From: an uncultured Schlesneria sp.
Lineage (GTDB): Bacteria; Planctomycetota; Planctomycetia; Planctomycetales; Planctomycetaceae
Direction: 5' to 3'
Length of the DNA: 64,000 nt
Assembly (NCBI GenBank): GCA_903858935.1
Contig: CAIOKO010000143.1
Span: forward strand, 1 to 64,000
Numbering within the stretch: position 1 is the first letter of the stretch; each line of letters opens with the position of its first letter. This document shows, in pieces, positions 28,828-38,003 of the stretch. The notes under the pieces were generated by a model, which was not told the DNA's origin, ran no database searches, and saw nothing but the letters and a program-made list of their open reading frames with translations. The translations under genes were made by a program, and so were the position numbers.

Positions 28828-28885
28828 GTGGCGACTGTTCGGAACAGACGGCAGATCAAAACGTGGTCAAGGAAGTTGTTGTAGC

Positions 28886-30028
28886 ATGTCCGCAGGGTTC
28901 ACATCGACGACTTTGTTAAGCAGAATAAGTCGGCTTTCAAGCCAACCCGTAGCCAAGGCTGTCGGCTCAGCGGTTCAGAAAGAATTGCCAGCACAGCCAG
29001 CGCATGGGAACGCCACCAGTCTGGCGGAAGTCGTTCATCTTCGGAAGAGCTACGGCAATCACCTGGCAGTTAAAGACGTTAGTTTCAAGTTGCAAAGGGG
29101 TGAAGTTCTAGGATTACTGGGACCAAACGGAGCAGGTAAAAGCACGACGATGATGATGCTGGCAGGGTTACTGACCCCGACCAGCGGTGACGTCTTGCTT
29201 GATGGCCGAAAATTCGATGGCCGCAATCATGACCTTCGTCGAATGCTGGGGGTTGTTCCCCAGGAATATGCGATCTATCAAGAATTGAATGCGATCGATA
29301 ACCTGATGTTTTTCGGCAAACTTTATGGTTTGCGAGGCCAGGTGTTGAAGGATCGCTGCGATGAGGTACTGGAACAGATTGGCCTTGTTGAAAGTGCGAA
29401 ACGACCCTCGGGTGACTATTCCGGTGGGATGAAGCGTCGGCTCAACTTCGGTGTTGCCCTGATGCACAAGCCGTCAATTTTGATCCTCGATGAACCGACA
29501 GTCGGTGTCGATCCCCAGTCTCGGTCGCATTTGCTGGAATGCGTTCGGCGCCAGGCATCTGAAGGTGTCGGGATTGTTTACGCCAGCCATTACATGGAAG
29601 AGATCCAGTCGATCTGCCATCGTGTTGCCATCGTGGATCACGGCGAGGTGCTTGTCGATGACACGATTCCCAATCTGATTGGGGGATCGGCCTCTGACTT
29701 GTACCTGTACGTCAATAAAACGACGGGAATTTCCGAAGCGCTCGGAAACCTGGTGATTGTTGGACCTGGTAGTGACGGTGAGCCTGCAGTGATAGTTCCT
29801 GGGGAAGCCCCACCTTCGGGTAAACATGCTGATGTCAGTTCATTGCGTTACGGGTTGGGATCACTGGCGCAAGAGTCGCCTCGAATTTCCCCTGAGCTGT
29901 CGTGGCGATTGCAGACGGTCCTGTTCAAGTTGGGAAACCTGGGAATTGATGTCCTGCGGATTGAGACTCAGCAATCGAATCTTGAACGGCTTTTCCTTCA
30001 ACTCACGGGAAAGAGATTGCGAGACTAG
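28886..30028 (+). CDS. ABC transporter ATP-binding protein
   Basis: 380 aa. A 40-residue N-terminal extension, then an ABC domain: GLLGPNGAGKSTT Walker A (about 76-88), the Q-loop VPQEYAIYQEL, SGGMKRR signature at 179-185, LILDEPTVGVDP Walker B, and the switch His in YASHYMEE. The group is ABC-2 type (NatA/CcmA/DrrA). Beyond about residue 255, roughly 125 residues form a soluble tail without ABC similarity; it ends with LGIDVLRIETQQSNLERLFLQLTG, the usual end of this subfamily, so the middle is a family-typical insertion expanded here. The permease gene follows after 87 bases. Confidence 0.93.
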   Translation: MSAGFTSTTLLSRISRLSSQPVAKAVGSAVQKELPAQPAHGNATSLAEVVHLRKSYGNHLAVKDVSFKLQRGEVLGLLGPNGAGKSTTMMMLAGLLTPTSGDVLLDGRKFDGRNHDLRRMLGVVPQEYAIYQELNAIDNLMFFGKLYGLRGQVLKDRCDEVLEQIGLVESAKRPSGDYSGGMKRRLNFGVALMHKPSILILDEPTVGVDPQSRSHLLECVRRQASEGVGIVYASHYMEEIQSICHRVAIVDHGEVLVDDTIPNLIGGSASDLYLYVNKTTGISEALGNLVIVGPGSDGEPAVIVPGEAPPSGKHADVSSLRYGLGSLAQESPRISPELSWRLQTVLFKLGNLGIDVLRIETQQSNLERLFLQLTGKRLRD

Positions 30029-30115
30029 ATACGACGGAAATTCCTTCGGACGTGCGTCTTGTCGCAAATGAACCTGCAGGCGCCTATCGACTGCGAAAGG
30101 GAGTGAGACTTAGTT

Positions 30116-31336
30116 ATGTCAGCCTGGCACATCACCCTGAAAGACCTGCTGCTTTTGTCTCGTGATAAACGGGCGCTGGTGTTACTTCTCGTATTGCCGT
30201 TGATGTTCATTTCAATTGTCGGCATGTCGACGGGACAATTGTTGACTCGCGATGAAAACAGCGAACGCTTCAAAATTGTTGTTGTCGATCTGAACAACAG
30301 TGAGACCTCGCGGGACCTTGTTACCGAGCTTGCGAAAAAGCCAGAACTTTTGATCAGGTCAGTTCCCTCGAAAGAGTCTGCTGATGATCTGGTACGAAGC
30401 GGAGATGCTTCGCTGATTCTCGTCGTCGGTCCTAAGTTTGAAGAGCTTGTTGAAGAGATCCGCGTCAGCGACATCTTCAATTCGAAAGATGGGCCAGCGG
30501 CGGCAGGTCTGGCTGCGCTGGATCTGGAAGTCGTGACGAAACCAAACTCTGCAGGAATCGGGCGACTGCTCGAAGGGGTCGTACGTTCTCAGGTAATTGG
30601 ATTTATCGCTCCGATCGCTGCGCGAAAGAATCCCGTGACACGAGCATGGGTTCGATCGCGAGAAATAGATGAAGTAGGCAGTTCATCCGCATCCGTTGTG
30701 CCGACTCAGGATAAGCCAAAATCCAAACAGAACGCGGTCTATTTGTGGGTCGTTCCCGGCTTCACCGTGATGTTTGCGTTTTTTGTCATCAGTATCATGG
30801 CGAGATCTTTTATTATTGAACGTGATCAAGGGACGTTGCGACGTTTGTTAATGGCCCCGATTGGAACCGTGCCCGTGTTGCTGGGAAAGACGGTCCCGTT
30901 TTATCTGACATCGGTCCTGCAATGCTCGTTGTTGTTCTTATGTGGACGATTGATGTTTGGTATGCCTTGGGGGGCCCAACCTGCGTACCTCATACCAGTA
31001 ATTCTGTGTACGTCAGCCGCTGCGACTTCTCTCGGTCTGCTGCTGGCTACGGTGGTACATACCGATCAGCAAGTTTCATCGTACGGTACGACTTTAATTT
31101 TGATGTTCAGCAGCATCAGTGGCTGTTTCTTTCCTCGTGAATTCTTTCCGAAGATGATGCGCCAAATCAGTCTGTTCACGCCTCACGCGTGGTCGCTGAA
31201 GGCATTCGATGCGGTGTTGACTCAGCCAATTGTCGACGGTCAATTAATCTTGTCCTGCTGCGGGATGCTTCTGGTCTTTACGGTCGTTTTCTTCACAACC
31301 GGATGGTGGCGATTTCGTGCCACGGCGCATGGTTAA
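30116..31336 (+). CDS. ABC-2 type transporter permease
   Basis: 406 aa with GGGAG upstream. One N-terminal membrane segment (ALVLLLVLPLMFISIVGM), a large periplasmic domain (about 45-210), then five more membrane segments starting at AVYLWVVPGFTVMFAFFVIS. Motifs RDQGTLRRLLMAPIG and SSISGCFFPREFFPKMM are typical of ABC-2 permeases of the YhfD/YadH/NatB sort. It pairs with the ATPase upstream. Substrate unknown; lipid-linked or hydrophobic cargo would fit the polyprenol-kinase-like neighbour, which is inference. Confidence 0.92.
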   Translation: MSAWHITLKDLLLLSRDKRALVLLLVLPLMFISIVGMSTGQLLTRDENSERFKIVVVDLNNSETSRDLVTELAKKPELLIRSVPSKESADDLVRSGDASLILVVGPKFEELVEEIRVSDIFNSKDGPAAAGLAALDLEVVTKPNSAGIGRLLEGVVRSQVIGFIAPIAARKNPVTRAWVRSREIDEVGSSSASVVPTQDKPKSKQNAVYLWVVPGFTVMFAFFVISIMARSFIIERDQGTLRRLLMAPIGTVPVLLGKTVPFYLTSVLQCSLLFLCGRLMFGMPWGAQPAYLIPVILCTSAAATSLGLLLATVVHTDQQVSSYGTTLILMFSSISGCFFPREFFPKMMRQISLFTPHAWSLKAFDAVLTQPIVDGQLILSCCGMLLVFTVVFFTTGWWRFRATAHG

Positions 31337-31361
31337 AATCTTAAAATTTTAAATTGTTGCT

Positions 31362-31396
31362 ACTTTTTCACTCGTCCCGTGTTTATTAGTGAAAGT
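31362..31396 (+). terminator. Possible terminator after the ABC permease
   Basis: The segment 31362-31372 (ACTTTTTCACT) pairs with 31388-31396 (AGTGAAAGT) with two unpaired T residues. It lies 26 bases after the permease stop. No strong T-run follows. Confidence 0.3.
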
Positions 31397-31461
31397 CTCT
31401 TCGGAAAAATGGTATAACGGCCTGCACGCCGGTGCTGAGTTCGTGAATAGACGGGTAGATC

Positions 31462-33138
31462 ATGTCGCTTCCAAAAAAAGGCATGCGTGCAACAGGGGCC
31501 GCATCCGCAAGCGATGATCAGCGATCGGTACCGCTGCGAGGACTTCTTCCTTCGGAAGCTCTTGATTTCTCGCCGAACCGGTCGTTTTCCCGGAAGAAAT
31601 TGATTTCCTCCGTTTCGACCAGCGTTGCCATACACGCGGCGATATTGTTCATCCTCAGCTGGATCTATTTTGATCTTCCGAACCACAATGTGTTCGAGAC
31701 GATCCTCACGCTCGTTGCTGGCGACAACAATTCATCTGGTGACGCGGTTGAGATCAATTTTGGGGAATTAACAGAACCGACGATTGACGAGGTTCAACCG
31801 GGGTTGGGAGACGTCGGCGAGATCGAACTGGAAGTCATGGCTCTGGATGATAATGTCGAGCCACTTTCGCCGATGAAAGTGAATTCCGAACCAATTCCCG
31901 GTGGCGATCGAAATCCAGGTGGAAAAAAAATCGAGGCGACCCCGAATAAAAATGGGAATAAACGAGCCTCAGTAACGAAATCCCAGTCCATGTTGGCAAC
32001 GGCAATCGCAGCCACGGAAGCAGAAGGACAACGTCACGCAGAGCATTTTGTTGGTCGTACACCCAAGGGTAAAGCCGCCCTTTTAAAACGCATGGGGGGG
32101 ACTGACGCGAGCGAGGCGGCCGTTGCCGGGGGATTGGTTTGGCTGAAGAACCATCAGCTTCCGGACGGATCGTGGAACTTTAATCATGTGAGCAGTCCTC
32201 GTTGTGACTGTACAATGCCCGGTCGAATCGAAAACAACCCATACGCGGCGACGGCGATGGCCGTCATGGCTTTTCTGGGAGCTGGTAAGACTCATGAATC
32301 GGGAGAGTACCAGTTGGAAGTTCGTTATGGGCTCGATTTTTTGCTTTCTCAAGGAATCCGAGTCGGAAAGGGAATCCGTTACTACGGCGAATTGTCGGGG
32401 CCGGCTACTTTTTACACTCATGGACTCGTGACAATCGCGATCAGCGAAGCCTATGCAATGACGGGAGATGATCGCTTGCGGCTGGCTGTCACGGGAGCCG
32501 TTGAATTCCTTGCCGACACACAGGATTACGGTGGGGGATGGCGCTATTTTCCCGGTCAACCAGGTGACACGTCGGTTGTTGCCTGGCAGTTGATGGGCCT
32601 GAAAAGTGCGCAGTTTTCAAGGATCACCGTACCTCAGAAGGTTTTTAGTGGTGTTGACCGTTTCTTGATCAGTGCTTCGTCTATGCGAGGTTCGCAGTAC
32701 GCCTATCTTCCTGACCGGAACAATTCTCCGACACCATCAATGACGGCTGCGGGATTGTTATGCAAAATGTATCTCGGGGCGAAGGAAAACCATGGAGGAA
32801 TGCGTGCGGGAATTCGGTTTCTGGATCAACACGGTCCGGAACCCGATGGCATGTACTATAACTATTACGCGACCCAGGTCTTGCATCATTGGGGAGGCCC
32901 CGAATGGGATCGATGGAATAGCGTCATGCGTGAGCATCTGATTCGAACTCAGATTCGTGACGGCCATGCCACAGGGAGTTGGGACATCGCTGATCGTCAC
33001 GGTTACGTTGGAGGTCGTGTTTACATGACCACGTTAGCCTTGCTGACGCTCGAAGTATATTACCGACACCTACCGCTCTATCAGAGGGATCGGATCGATT
33101 TTCCACTCATTCAACAGGAAGTCCAAGTCAAAAAATAA
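31462..33138 (+). CDS. Membrane-anchored squalene-cyclase/prenyltransferase-like toroid protein
   Basis: 558 aa. A cytoplasmic head (1-50) is followed by one membrane segment (about 51-73, VAIHAAILFILSWIYF), an acidic Pro/Gly linker to about 210, then an alpha/alpha toroid with repeats such as AVAGGLVWLKNHQLPDGSW, GLDFLLSQG, AVEFLADTQDYGGGWRY and GIRFLDQ. The repeats match the prenyltransferase/squalene-oxidocyclase fold. I do not see the DxDD protonation motif of squalene-hopene cyclases; the equivalent region reads PGDTSVVAWQL. The toroid would face the periplasm. Such proteins are frequent in planctomycetes and their function is unknown. A CxC pair (RCDCTMPG) could bind metal. Confidence 0.78.
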   Translation: MSLPKKGMRATGAASASDDQRSVPLRGLLPSEALDFSPNRSFSRKKLISSVSTSVAIHAAILFILSWIYFDLPNHNVFETILTLVAGDNNSSGDAVEINFGELTEPTIDEVQPGLGDVGEIELEVMALDDNVEPLSPMKVNSEPIPGGDRNPGGKKIEATPNKNGNKRASVTKSQSMLATAIAATEAEGQRHAEHFVGRTPKGKAALLKRMGGTDASEAAVAGGLVWLKNHQLPDGSWNFNHVSSPRCDCTMPGRIENNPYAATAMAVMAFLGAGKTHESGEYQLEVRYGLDFLLSQGIRVGKGIRYYGELSGPATFYTHGLVTIAISEAYAMTGDDRLRLAVTGAVEFLADTQDYGGGWRYFPGQPGDTSVVAWQLMGLKSAQFSRITVPQKVFSGVDRFLISASSMRGSQYAYLPDRNNSPTPSMTAAGLLCKMYLGAKENHGGMRAGIRFLDQHGPEPDGMYYNYYATQVLHHWGGPEWDRWNSVMREHLIRTQIRDGHATGSWDIADRHGYVGGRVYMTTLALLTLEVYYRHLPLYQRDRIDFPLIQQEVQVKK

Positions 33139-33147
33139 CTCGCTTTG

Positions 33148-33546
33148 CTAATCGGTCTGAATCTGAATACGACGCGGTTCCGGCTTTGAAAGGCGTGGCA
33201 GAACGACCTCGAGCACGCCCTGATTCAGCTTGGCGGAAATGCGCTCGTGGTCAACTTCGTCACTGAGGATAAAAGACCTCAGAAAATGCCCCACCTGATA
33301 CTCCTGGTGGATCAAGCGAGCATCACTGGGAATCGACAACGTGACTTTGCCGAAAAGCGATAACTTGTTGTCTTGAATCTGAAGTTCTAAAGAATCAGTG
33401 GCTACACCAGGCAGGTCGGCCTGAAGCACCAAACCCTCGGCAGTTTCGAAAATATCGATCGGTGGGTTAAAGACAACCTGATCGATGGGATACTCTTTTG
33501 GCGGAGGAGGTACGGTTTCCGTTGATCGAACAATTTCATTTGACAT
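33148..33546 (-). CDS. Hsp20/alpha-crystallin family small heat-shock protein
   Basis: 132 aa; GAGGAG lies about 10 bases before ATG 33546. The alpha-crystallin domain covers about residues 25-125: DIFETAEGLVLQADLPGVA, IQDNKLSLFGKV, FILSDEVDHERISAKLNQGVLEVVLPR. The C-terminal IxI-type anchor is RIQIQ. These ATP-independent chaperones hold unfolding proteins in oligomers. A second Hsp20 gene lies 53 bases upstream on the same strand, so the pair is probably one heat-inducible operon. Confidence 0.93.
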   Translation of the reverse strand: MSNEIVRSTETVPPPPKEYPIDQVVFNPPIDIFETAEGLVLQADLPGVATDSLELQIQDNKLSLFGKVTLSIPSDARLIHQEYQVGHFLRSFILSDEVDHERISAKLNQGVLEVVLPRLSKPEPRRIQIQTD

Positions 33547-33599
33547 TGGTTTTCGACTCCTCGACGAGGATCTGACATCGTTAAAAAGATGCTTTTGGA

Positions 33600-34046
33600 T
33601 TACCCAGGGTTGCCATTGGTCACAGGAATTTGTCTGGGGGAAACGGAGTGGGCTTTTGGAAGCCGAATGCAGAGTACACCATTCGTAAACTCGGCTGCGA
33701 GTTTTTCATCCTGGATATGGTCAGGGAGGGTCAGCGATCTTTGCCAGGTACCGCGCGGACGTTCCTGTCGCCGAAAGCGATCGTCAGAAATCCCCTCAGG
33801 GCCGGTTCGTTTTCCCTTGATCGTCAGCACGCCTCCCGAAATCAGAACTTCCAAGTCTTCCGGACGTGTCCCTGGAAGTTCTGCTGTCAGCAGGAATTCA
33901 TTGTCCAACTCATACACATTAATGGGCGGATACTGGCGGCCGAATCGGATCCCGTGAAATAACGAGACTTTGGCAAGTAGTTGATCAACCTCACGCTCGA
34001 GGTCGCGAAACGGGTCCCACGTATGTCCCCAACGAAAGACTGGCAT
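33600..34046 (-). CDS. Hsp20/alpha-crystallin family small heat-shock protein
   Basis: 148 aa from ATG 34046 (AAGGGG 6 bases upstream; a TTG at 34067 is an unlikely start). Starts with the WDPFRDLEREVDQLL segment typical of bacterial Hsp20, followed by the crystallin domain: INVYELDNEFLLTAELPG, VLTIKGKR, SLTLPDHIQDEKLAAEFTNGVLCIRLPK. The C-terminal anchor is weaker (RQIPV). First gene of the Hsp20 pair. A duplication is likely, but the two proteins are clearly diverged, which suggests hetero-oligomer or separate client roles. Confidence 0.93.
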   Translation of the reverse strand: MPVFRWGHTWDPFRDLEREVDQLLAKVSLFHGIRFGRQYPPINVYELDNEFLLTAELPGTRPEDLEVLISGGVLTIKGKRTGPEGISDDRFRRQERPRGTWQRSLTLPDHIQDEKLAAEFTNGVLCIRLPKAHSVSPRQIPVTNGNPG

Positions 34047-34185
34047 GTCATTCCCCTTGCTCGTCAAAGACCGAGAAGAAACGATTCAATGCCACGCAAA
34101 CAGTGTACCATCCTTAAAAACAGTTGAGTGACGACGTTTTTCATCGACCGCAAAAATCGGCACAGTTCCTTTTATGCCTGTTTTT

Positions 34186-34202
34186 TGGCGAAAATATCGC
34201 CA
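34186..34202. promoter_or_regulatory. Hairpin in the Hsp20 upstream region
   Basis: TGGCGA (34186-34191) and TCGCCA (34197-34202) form a perfect 6-bp stem with loop AAATA. It is enclosed by AGTGACGAC (34127-34135) and its exact complement GTCGTCACT (34214-34222), giving a nested arrangement 80-180 bases before the first Hsp20 gene. No CIRCE element is present in 34047-34347. It could be an operator or the end of the PQQ-protein transcript. Confidence 0.35.
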
Positions 34203-34347
34203 TTTTGGCGGAAGTCGTCACTTCGCAAGGGCGCAATTCGTTACTGCCAAACTGACAGATAAAGGGTCCGTTGACGGACGATTGCCAATCGTGACTTTGG
34301 GCGACTTTATGCGTCATGAAATGCCATCGCCGATTTGATGGGTCGAT

Positions 34348-35601
34348 TTACTGTTCGGGCTGCGCGTCAGTCGTTTCCGCCGGCGCTTCACCACTGTCTT
34401 CCGGTTCGATTTCCGGTAGCAGTGGAAGGCGGTCCGGGAATCGGTGGTAGACCGGATAAGGATGACCGATTTGGCGGAGGCACATGACGAGCCCGCTTTC
34501 TGTCGCCACGAAAATTCGGTCGGTGCGGTCGTTTCCCGTTCGGACGGTAAAGCGACGAAGTGGTATCGATCCAATTGTTTCGCCGCTGCTTCTTGAGACC
34601 ATTGTAAGATTTCCGTCAGCATCAGACGCGGCCACGGAACCACCGGTTACTGCGACGAAATTGTTTAATTCCGGTTTCCACCAACGGCGAGCACCAGAAT
34701 TCGGGTCCAGGCAATACATACCACCGCGGTCTGGAAGTACGTATAGATCATTATCGATAGCGACCGGTCCCTTTCGAATGGGAAGTCCCGACGTAAATTC
34801 CCACTTATAAGTGCGTTTTATTGGATCAACTGCACAAAATGTAAAGTCCTCAGAAGCGACGAATAGCATATTGTCCAATCGAGCGAGCGGAGCAACGATC
34901 GCCTGGCCGGTTTCCACCTGATACCAAAGCGTTCGGTCTGCAGCTTTCACGCTATATAGTGAACCATCCCGGCTGGCAAAATTGACGTACGGTCCGATGA
35001 CAATTGGTGGCGATGTGATTTCTTTTCCAACTTTGTACATCCAGACCTGAGCGTCGAGCGACCACTGTGGAAGCCTTCGTTGTTCATAAAGCTTTCGGAT
35101 TTTTTCCAGGCTGTATGCGTAAATGCTTCCGTCGAGGGTTCCGAAGTAGACTTGCTTTTCATCGACTGCTGGGCCGGTTGACGGTTGACCATGCAGAATC
35201 AACGTCCAAAGCGTTCGACCTGTCCTTTTATCCAGACCGTACATCGTTGATCCAACGACAATCATCGCCTCGTCCTCATTCGAGACTGCGGGGAAGCTTG
35301 GTTGGTCAAATTTTCCGAGTTGAACTGCCCACAGCTGCTGTCCCGATTCAGCGTCAAACGCAGTCGTAACCCCCGATGAAGCCTGCACGTAGACCATATC
35401 TTCATCGATAGAAACGTGCTTGATCTTGTCGCGATGAGGGTTTATCACAGCCTGAGCCCACCAGCCTCGCTCAAGCCCGATCCTGCTCAATTGCTGGTGC
35501 GTTGGAAGCGGGGAATCCCCTTTCAGCTGCGCAACGGCTGGTGCGTCGAGAGAGACGCAAATCAACGCGACAACCGTCAGCACTCGCAGGCCATTCTTCA
35601 T
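34348..35601 (-). CDS. Secreted PQQ/beta-propeller repeat protein (BamB-like)
   Basis: 417 aa. A signal peptide (about 1-24, LTVVALICVSLDAPAVA) precedes blades of the PQQ/quinoprotein propeller: repeated motifs such as TTAFDAESGQQLWAVQLG, MYGLDKRTGRTLWTL, VYFGTLDGSIYAYS, YCLDPNSGARRWW. No PQQ-binding dehydrogenase residues are recognisable, so a scaffold or adaptor role as in BamB is more likely than catalysis. The C-terminal 25 residues are Glu/Ala-rich. Upstream of the Hsp20 pair on the same strand, with a 301-base gap. Confidence 0.85.
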   Translation of the reverse strand: MKNGLRVLTVVALICVSLDAPAVAQLKGDSPLPTHQQLSRIGLERGWWAQAVINPHRDKIKHVSIDEDMVYVQASSGVTTAFDAESGQQLWAVQLGKFDQPSFPAVSNEDEAMIVVGSTMYGLDKRTGRTLWTLILHGQPSTGPAVDEKQVYFGTLDGSIYAYSLEKIRKLYEQRRLPQWSLDAQVWMYKVGKEITSPPIVIGPYVNFASRDGSLYSVKAADRTLWYQVETGQAIVAPLARLDNMLFVASEDFTFCAVDPIKRTYKWEFTSGLPIRKGPVAIDNDLYVLPDRGGMYCLDPNSGARRWWKPELNNFVAVTGGSVAASDADGNLTMVSRSSGETIGSIPLRRFTVRTGNDRTDRIFVATESGLVMCLRQIGHPYPVYHRFPDRLPLLPEIEPEDSGEAPAETTDAQPEQ

Positions 35602-35998
35602 TTCATCGCTCTCTTCGCACTGGATTAACTTTGTCGGCTACGATTCTGCGGCCACTTAATAAATTGCATATGACAAGATTAAGCATCTTTGCGTCGGCAG
35701 ACTGGCAGGCAATAGGTGAGTTCCGATTTCAGCTTCGGAGCTTCTCTCACCATCGCGTTTTCTTTCCTATCTTACCGAGTCGCTCGAACCGATCGCCAGT
35801 GTCAGTTTTTGGGGATTTCTGGCGATCTTCATTATGATGTTGCAGTTAAGAATTGTGACGGGATAGAATCCAAGCGAATGGTACAGAGTTTTTTTACGAA
35901 GTTTTTTGAGGTAAGCTCGGTTCCAGTCGATTTCATCGTTGGATTCGGGTTTCTGGGAATTTCCCGTTTTACGATTCTACGCCGCCTGGAGGTGGTTC

Positions 35999-37342
35999 GT
36001 GAGCCGTTACTTACGAATGTTGCCGATGGTGATACCTGACAGGAATCAGAATTCGGCGCGTCGTCGACGCCTCGCTATGCTTTTCGCGTGTGTTGTCGCA
36101 TTTCCTCAATTCGTAATGGCGGATCTCGTCAAATTAATAAATGGGGGCGAGCTGCGCGGAAAAATCGTCGCCACAAGCGACGCGAAGTACAAAATTCGTG
36201 TCGAAACGCTCACTGGTGCAACCGTCGTTGTTGAGCGTTCTAAAGTGCAGTTTGTGACACCCCGTTCTCTTTCGATGGAAGAGTACGAGACTCGATCGCG
36301 AAGCATAGAGGATTCTTCTGATGCTCATTGGGAACTTGCCGAATGGTGCCGGCAGCGAGGCTTAATAAAGCAGCGTGAAACGCATTTACGTCGGGTGACC
36401 GAACTCGCGCCGGATCATGAAAAAGCCCAATCGATACTCGGTCGCGTCTGGCATCAAGGACGCTGGATTGATCGTGATGAATTGATGGCTTCGCAGGGAT
36501 ACGTGAAATACAAAAATAAGTATATCACTCCTCAAGAACTGGAAGTCATTGAAAACACTACTGATGAACTTGAGCGCGAACGAAGTTGGTTTCAGAAAAT
36601 CCGACTCTGGCATGGATGGTTGGACGGACAGCATGAGAATCGCAGGGCCCAGGCGATGGCAGGGCTCAATTCCGTCGATGACCCGTATGCGGCAACCGCG
36701 ATTATTAAATTCCTTGCATCAGATTCTCGTATTGCGATCCGCGAACTGTCAGTGTCGATATTGGTGAAAATTTCAGGAGCCAAGTCAATTAACGGGCTCG
36801 TGAAACTGGCGTTATTTGATGAAGCACCTCAAATACGAACAGTGGCGTTGAATGGAATTGGCAGTGCGCATTATGAAAGAGCTCAAAAGGTATTCGTCAC
36901 AGCTTTGAAGAATGATTCGAATATGGTGGTTTGCCGCGCCGCGACTGCGTTAGGGCAGATCGGTGACAAAGAAGTGATCAAGCCATTGATCGAAGCACTG
37001 GTGACCGTCCATCAATATCAAGTGGCGATGGATCTCCCCAACAATCAAACATACAGCTTCAGTTCAGATGGAAACTTCTCGTCAAACACTCCAACAGTAC
37101 CTCCAGGGGTGATGGACGCTGTGCGCTCGGGGCAGTTACTGCCCCCGGTGTTTGCCGCACCAAGTGATGCCCCAGCCCAACTTAAGAAGAATGTGACAAT
37201 TCGGGTCGAACACTATAACGCCGAAACACTGGCGGCCTTAGGGAAACTGACTCAGCAGAATTTTGGGTACGACAAAAGGACCTGGCATCTCTGGTGGGCA
37301 GCAGAGAAAAATGCGAGCGGTTCGCCTAAGGGTAAAGGATGA
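35999..37342 (+). CDS. Exported HEAT-repeat protein
   Basis: 447 aa from GTG 35999, chosen because GGAGG lies 6 bases upstream; the longest frame starts at 35939 and an ATG exists at 36017. An Arg-rich stretch followed by LAMLFACVVAFPQFVMA looks like a signal peptide. Residues about 42-90 form a small beta domain (VKLINGGELRGKIV), then a helical TPR-like part (HWELAEWCRQRGL, LAPDHEKAQSILGRVWHQGRWIDRDE), then HEAT repeats (about 210-345: AIIKFLASDSRIAIRELSVSILVKI, AATALGQIGDKEVIKPLIEAL). Probably a periplasmic protein-interaction scaffold. The 397 bases before it contain no supportable gene. Confidence 0.75.
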   Translation: MSRYLRMLPMVIPDRNQNSARRRRLAMLFACVVAFPQFVMADLVKLINGGELRGKIVATSDAKYKIRVETLTGATVVVERSKVQFVTPRSLSMEEYETRSRSIEDSSDAHWELAEWCRQRGLIKQRETHLRRVTELAPDHEKAQSILGRVWHQGRWIDRDELMASQGYVKYKNKYITPQELEVIENTTDELERERSWFQKIRLWHGWLDGQHENRRAQAMAGLNSVDDPYAATAIIKFLASDSRIAIRELSVSILVKISGAKSINGLVKLALFDEAPQIRTVALNGIGSAHYERAQKVFVTALKNDSNMVVCRAATALGQIGDKEVIKPLIEALVTVHQYQVAMDLPNNQTYSFSSDGNFSSNTPTVPPGVMDAVRSGQLLPPVFAAPSDAPAQLKKNVTIRVEHYNAETLAALGKLTQQNFGYDKRTWHLWWAAEKNASGSPKGKG

Positions 37343-37574
37343 AGAACGCAAGAATCGATTTCAGATTTCTGCTGTTTTCAGTGCCGATTTAAAGGTGCTG
37401 CTTCAAGGTTCAGCTTTTTTGAATTGCTTGCGTAATCGTTGCAGCCGGAAGGGTTGATCGCAGTAGAAGGTTTCCGTCCATCTCTTCGAATTTCGTTCAG
37501 TGGCATTCTCTGCCGGGGACGATAACTACCATCGAATGAACAGCAACAAATATTGGTGGTGATTTTCTGTTGAG

Positions 37575-38003
37575 ATGGATAGTGCAATCATGGCAGCTCG
37601 CGTTGCTTTACTAATACTCGTGACCGGCCTTTTTGCGGCACTTTGGTCCGGAGACCACCCAGATCAGTTGGCGCAAGGTCGCCGACCATCCAAGCAAGAA
37701 ATCCGCTTGGATTACGACCGCGAGCCTGTCACGAACCAGGTGATTTCATTATCCGGCACCCAGATTGTTGCGCCGCTTCCACAAGGAATCGCTGCAGGAA
37801 CATACCTGGTAGCAGATCAATTGGGTGGCACGCGTATTCGAGTTGTTTCGAAGGGCGAAGTCGGCTCGGTGATTGAAGTGCCCGGACAAAAAATCGTCAA
37901 CCACTATTCAGTCGAGACGCGACACGGTCGATGGCATTACATTCGAATTGAACAATCTGCTTCAGGCCAGGCGGCCGTTCCGGAATCACGTCGACGTCGT
38001 TGA
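37575..38003 (+). CDS. Small exported protein of unknown function
   Basis: 142 aa. A hydrophobic N-terminus (ARVALLILVTGLFAALW) suggests a signal peptide or anchor; the rest is polar with beta-rich features (TQIVAPLPQGIAAGTYLVADQLGGTRIRVV). It ends in a run of four arginines. I do not recognise a family. The last 18 bases overlap the end of the convergent SDR gene. The reading frame is supported only by length, the signal-like start and position, so it could be lineage-specific. The 232 bases before it hold nothing else. Confidence 0.6.
   Translation: MDSAIMAARVALLILVTGLFAALWSGDHPDQLAQGRRPSKQEIRLDYDREPVTNQVISLSGTQIVAPLPQGIAAGTYLVADQLGGTRIRVVSKGEVGSVIEVPGQKIVNHYSVETRHGRWHYIRIEQSASGQAAVPESRRRR

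Noticed and set aside
34047..34347. CIRCE/HrcA operator expected before Hsp20 genes
   Set aside because: The TTAGCACTC-N9-GAGTGCTAA pattern is not present.
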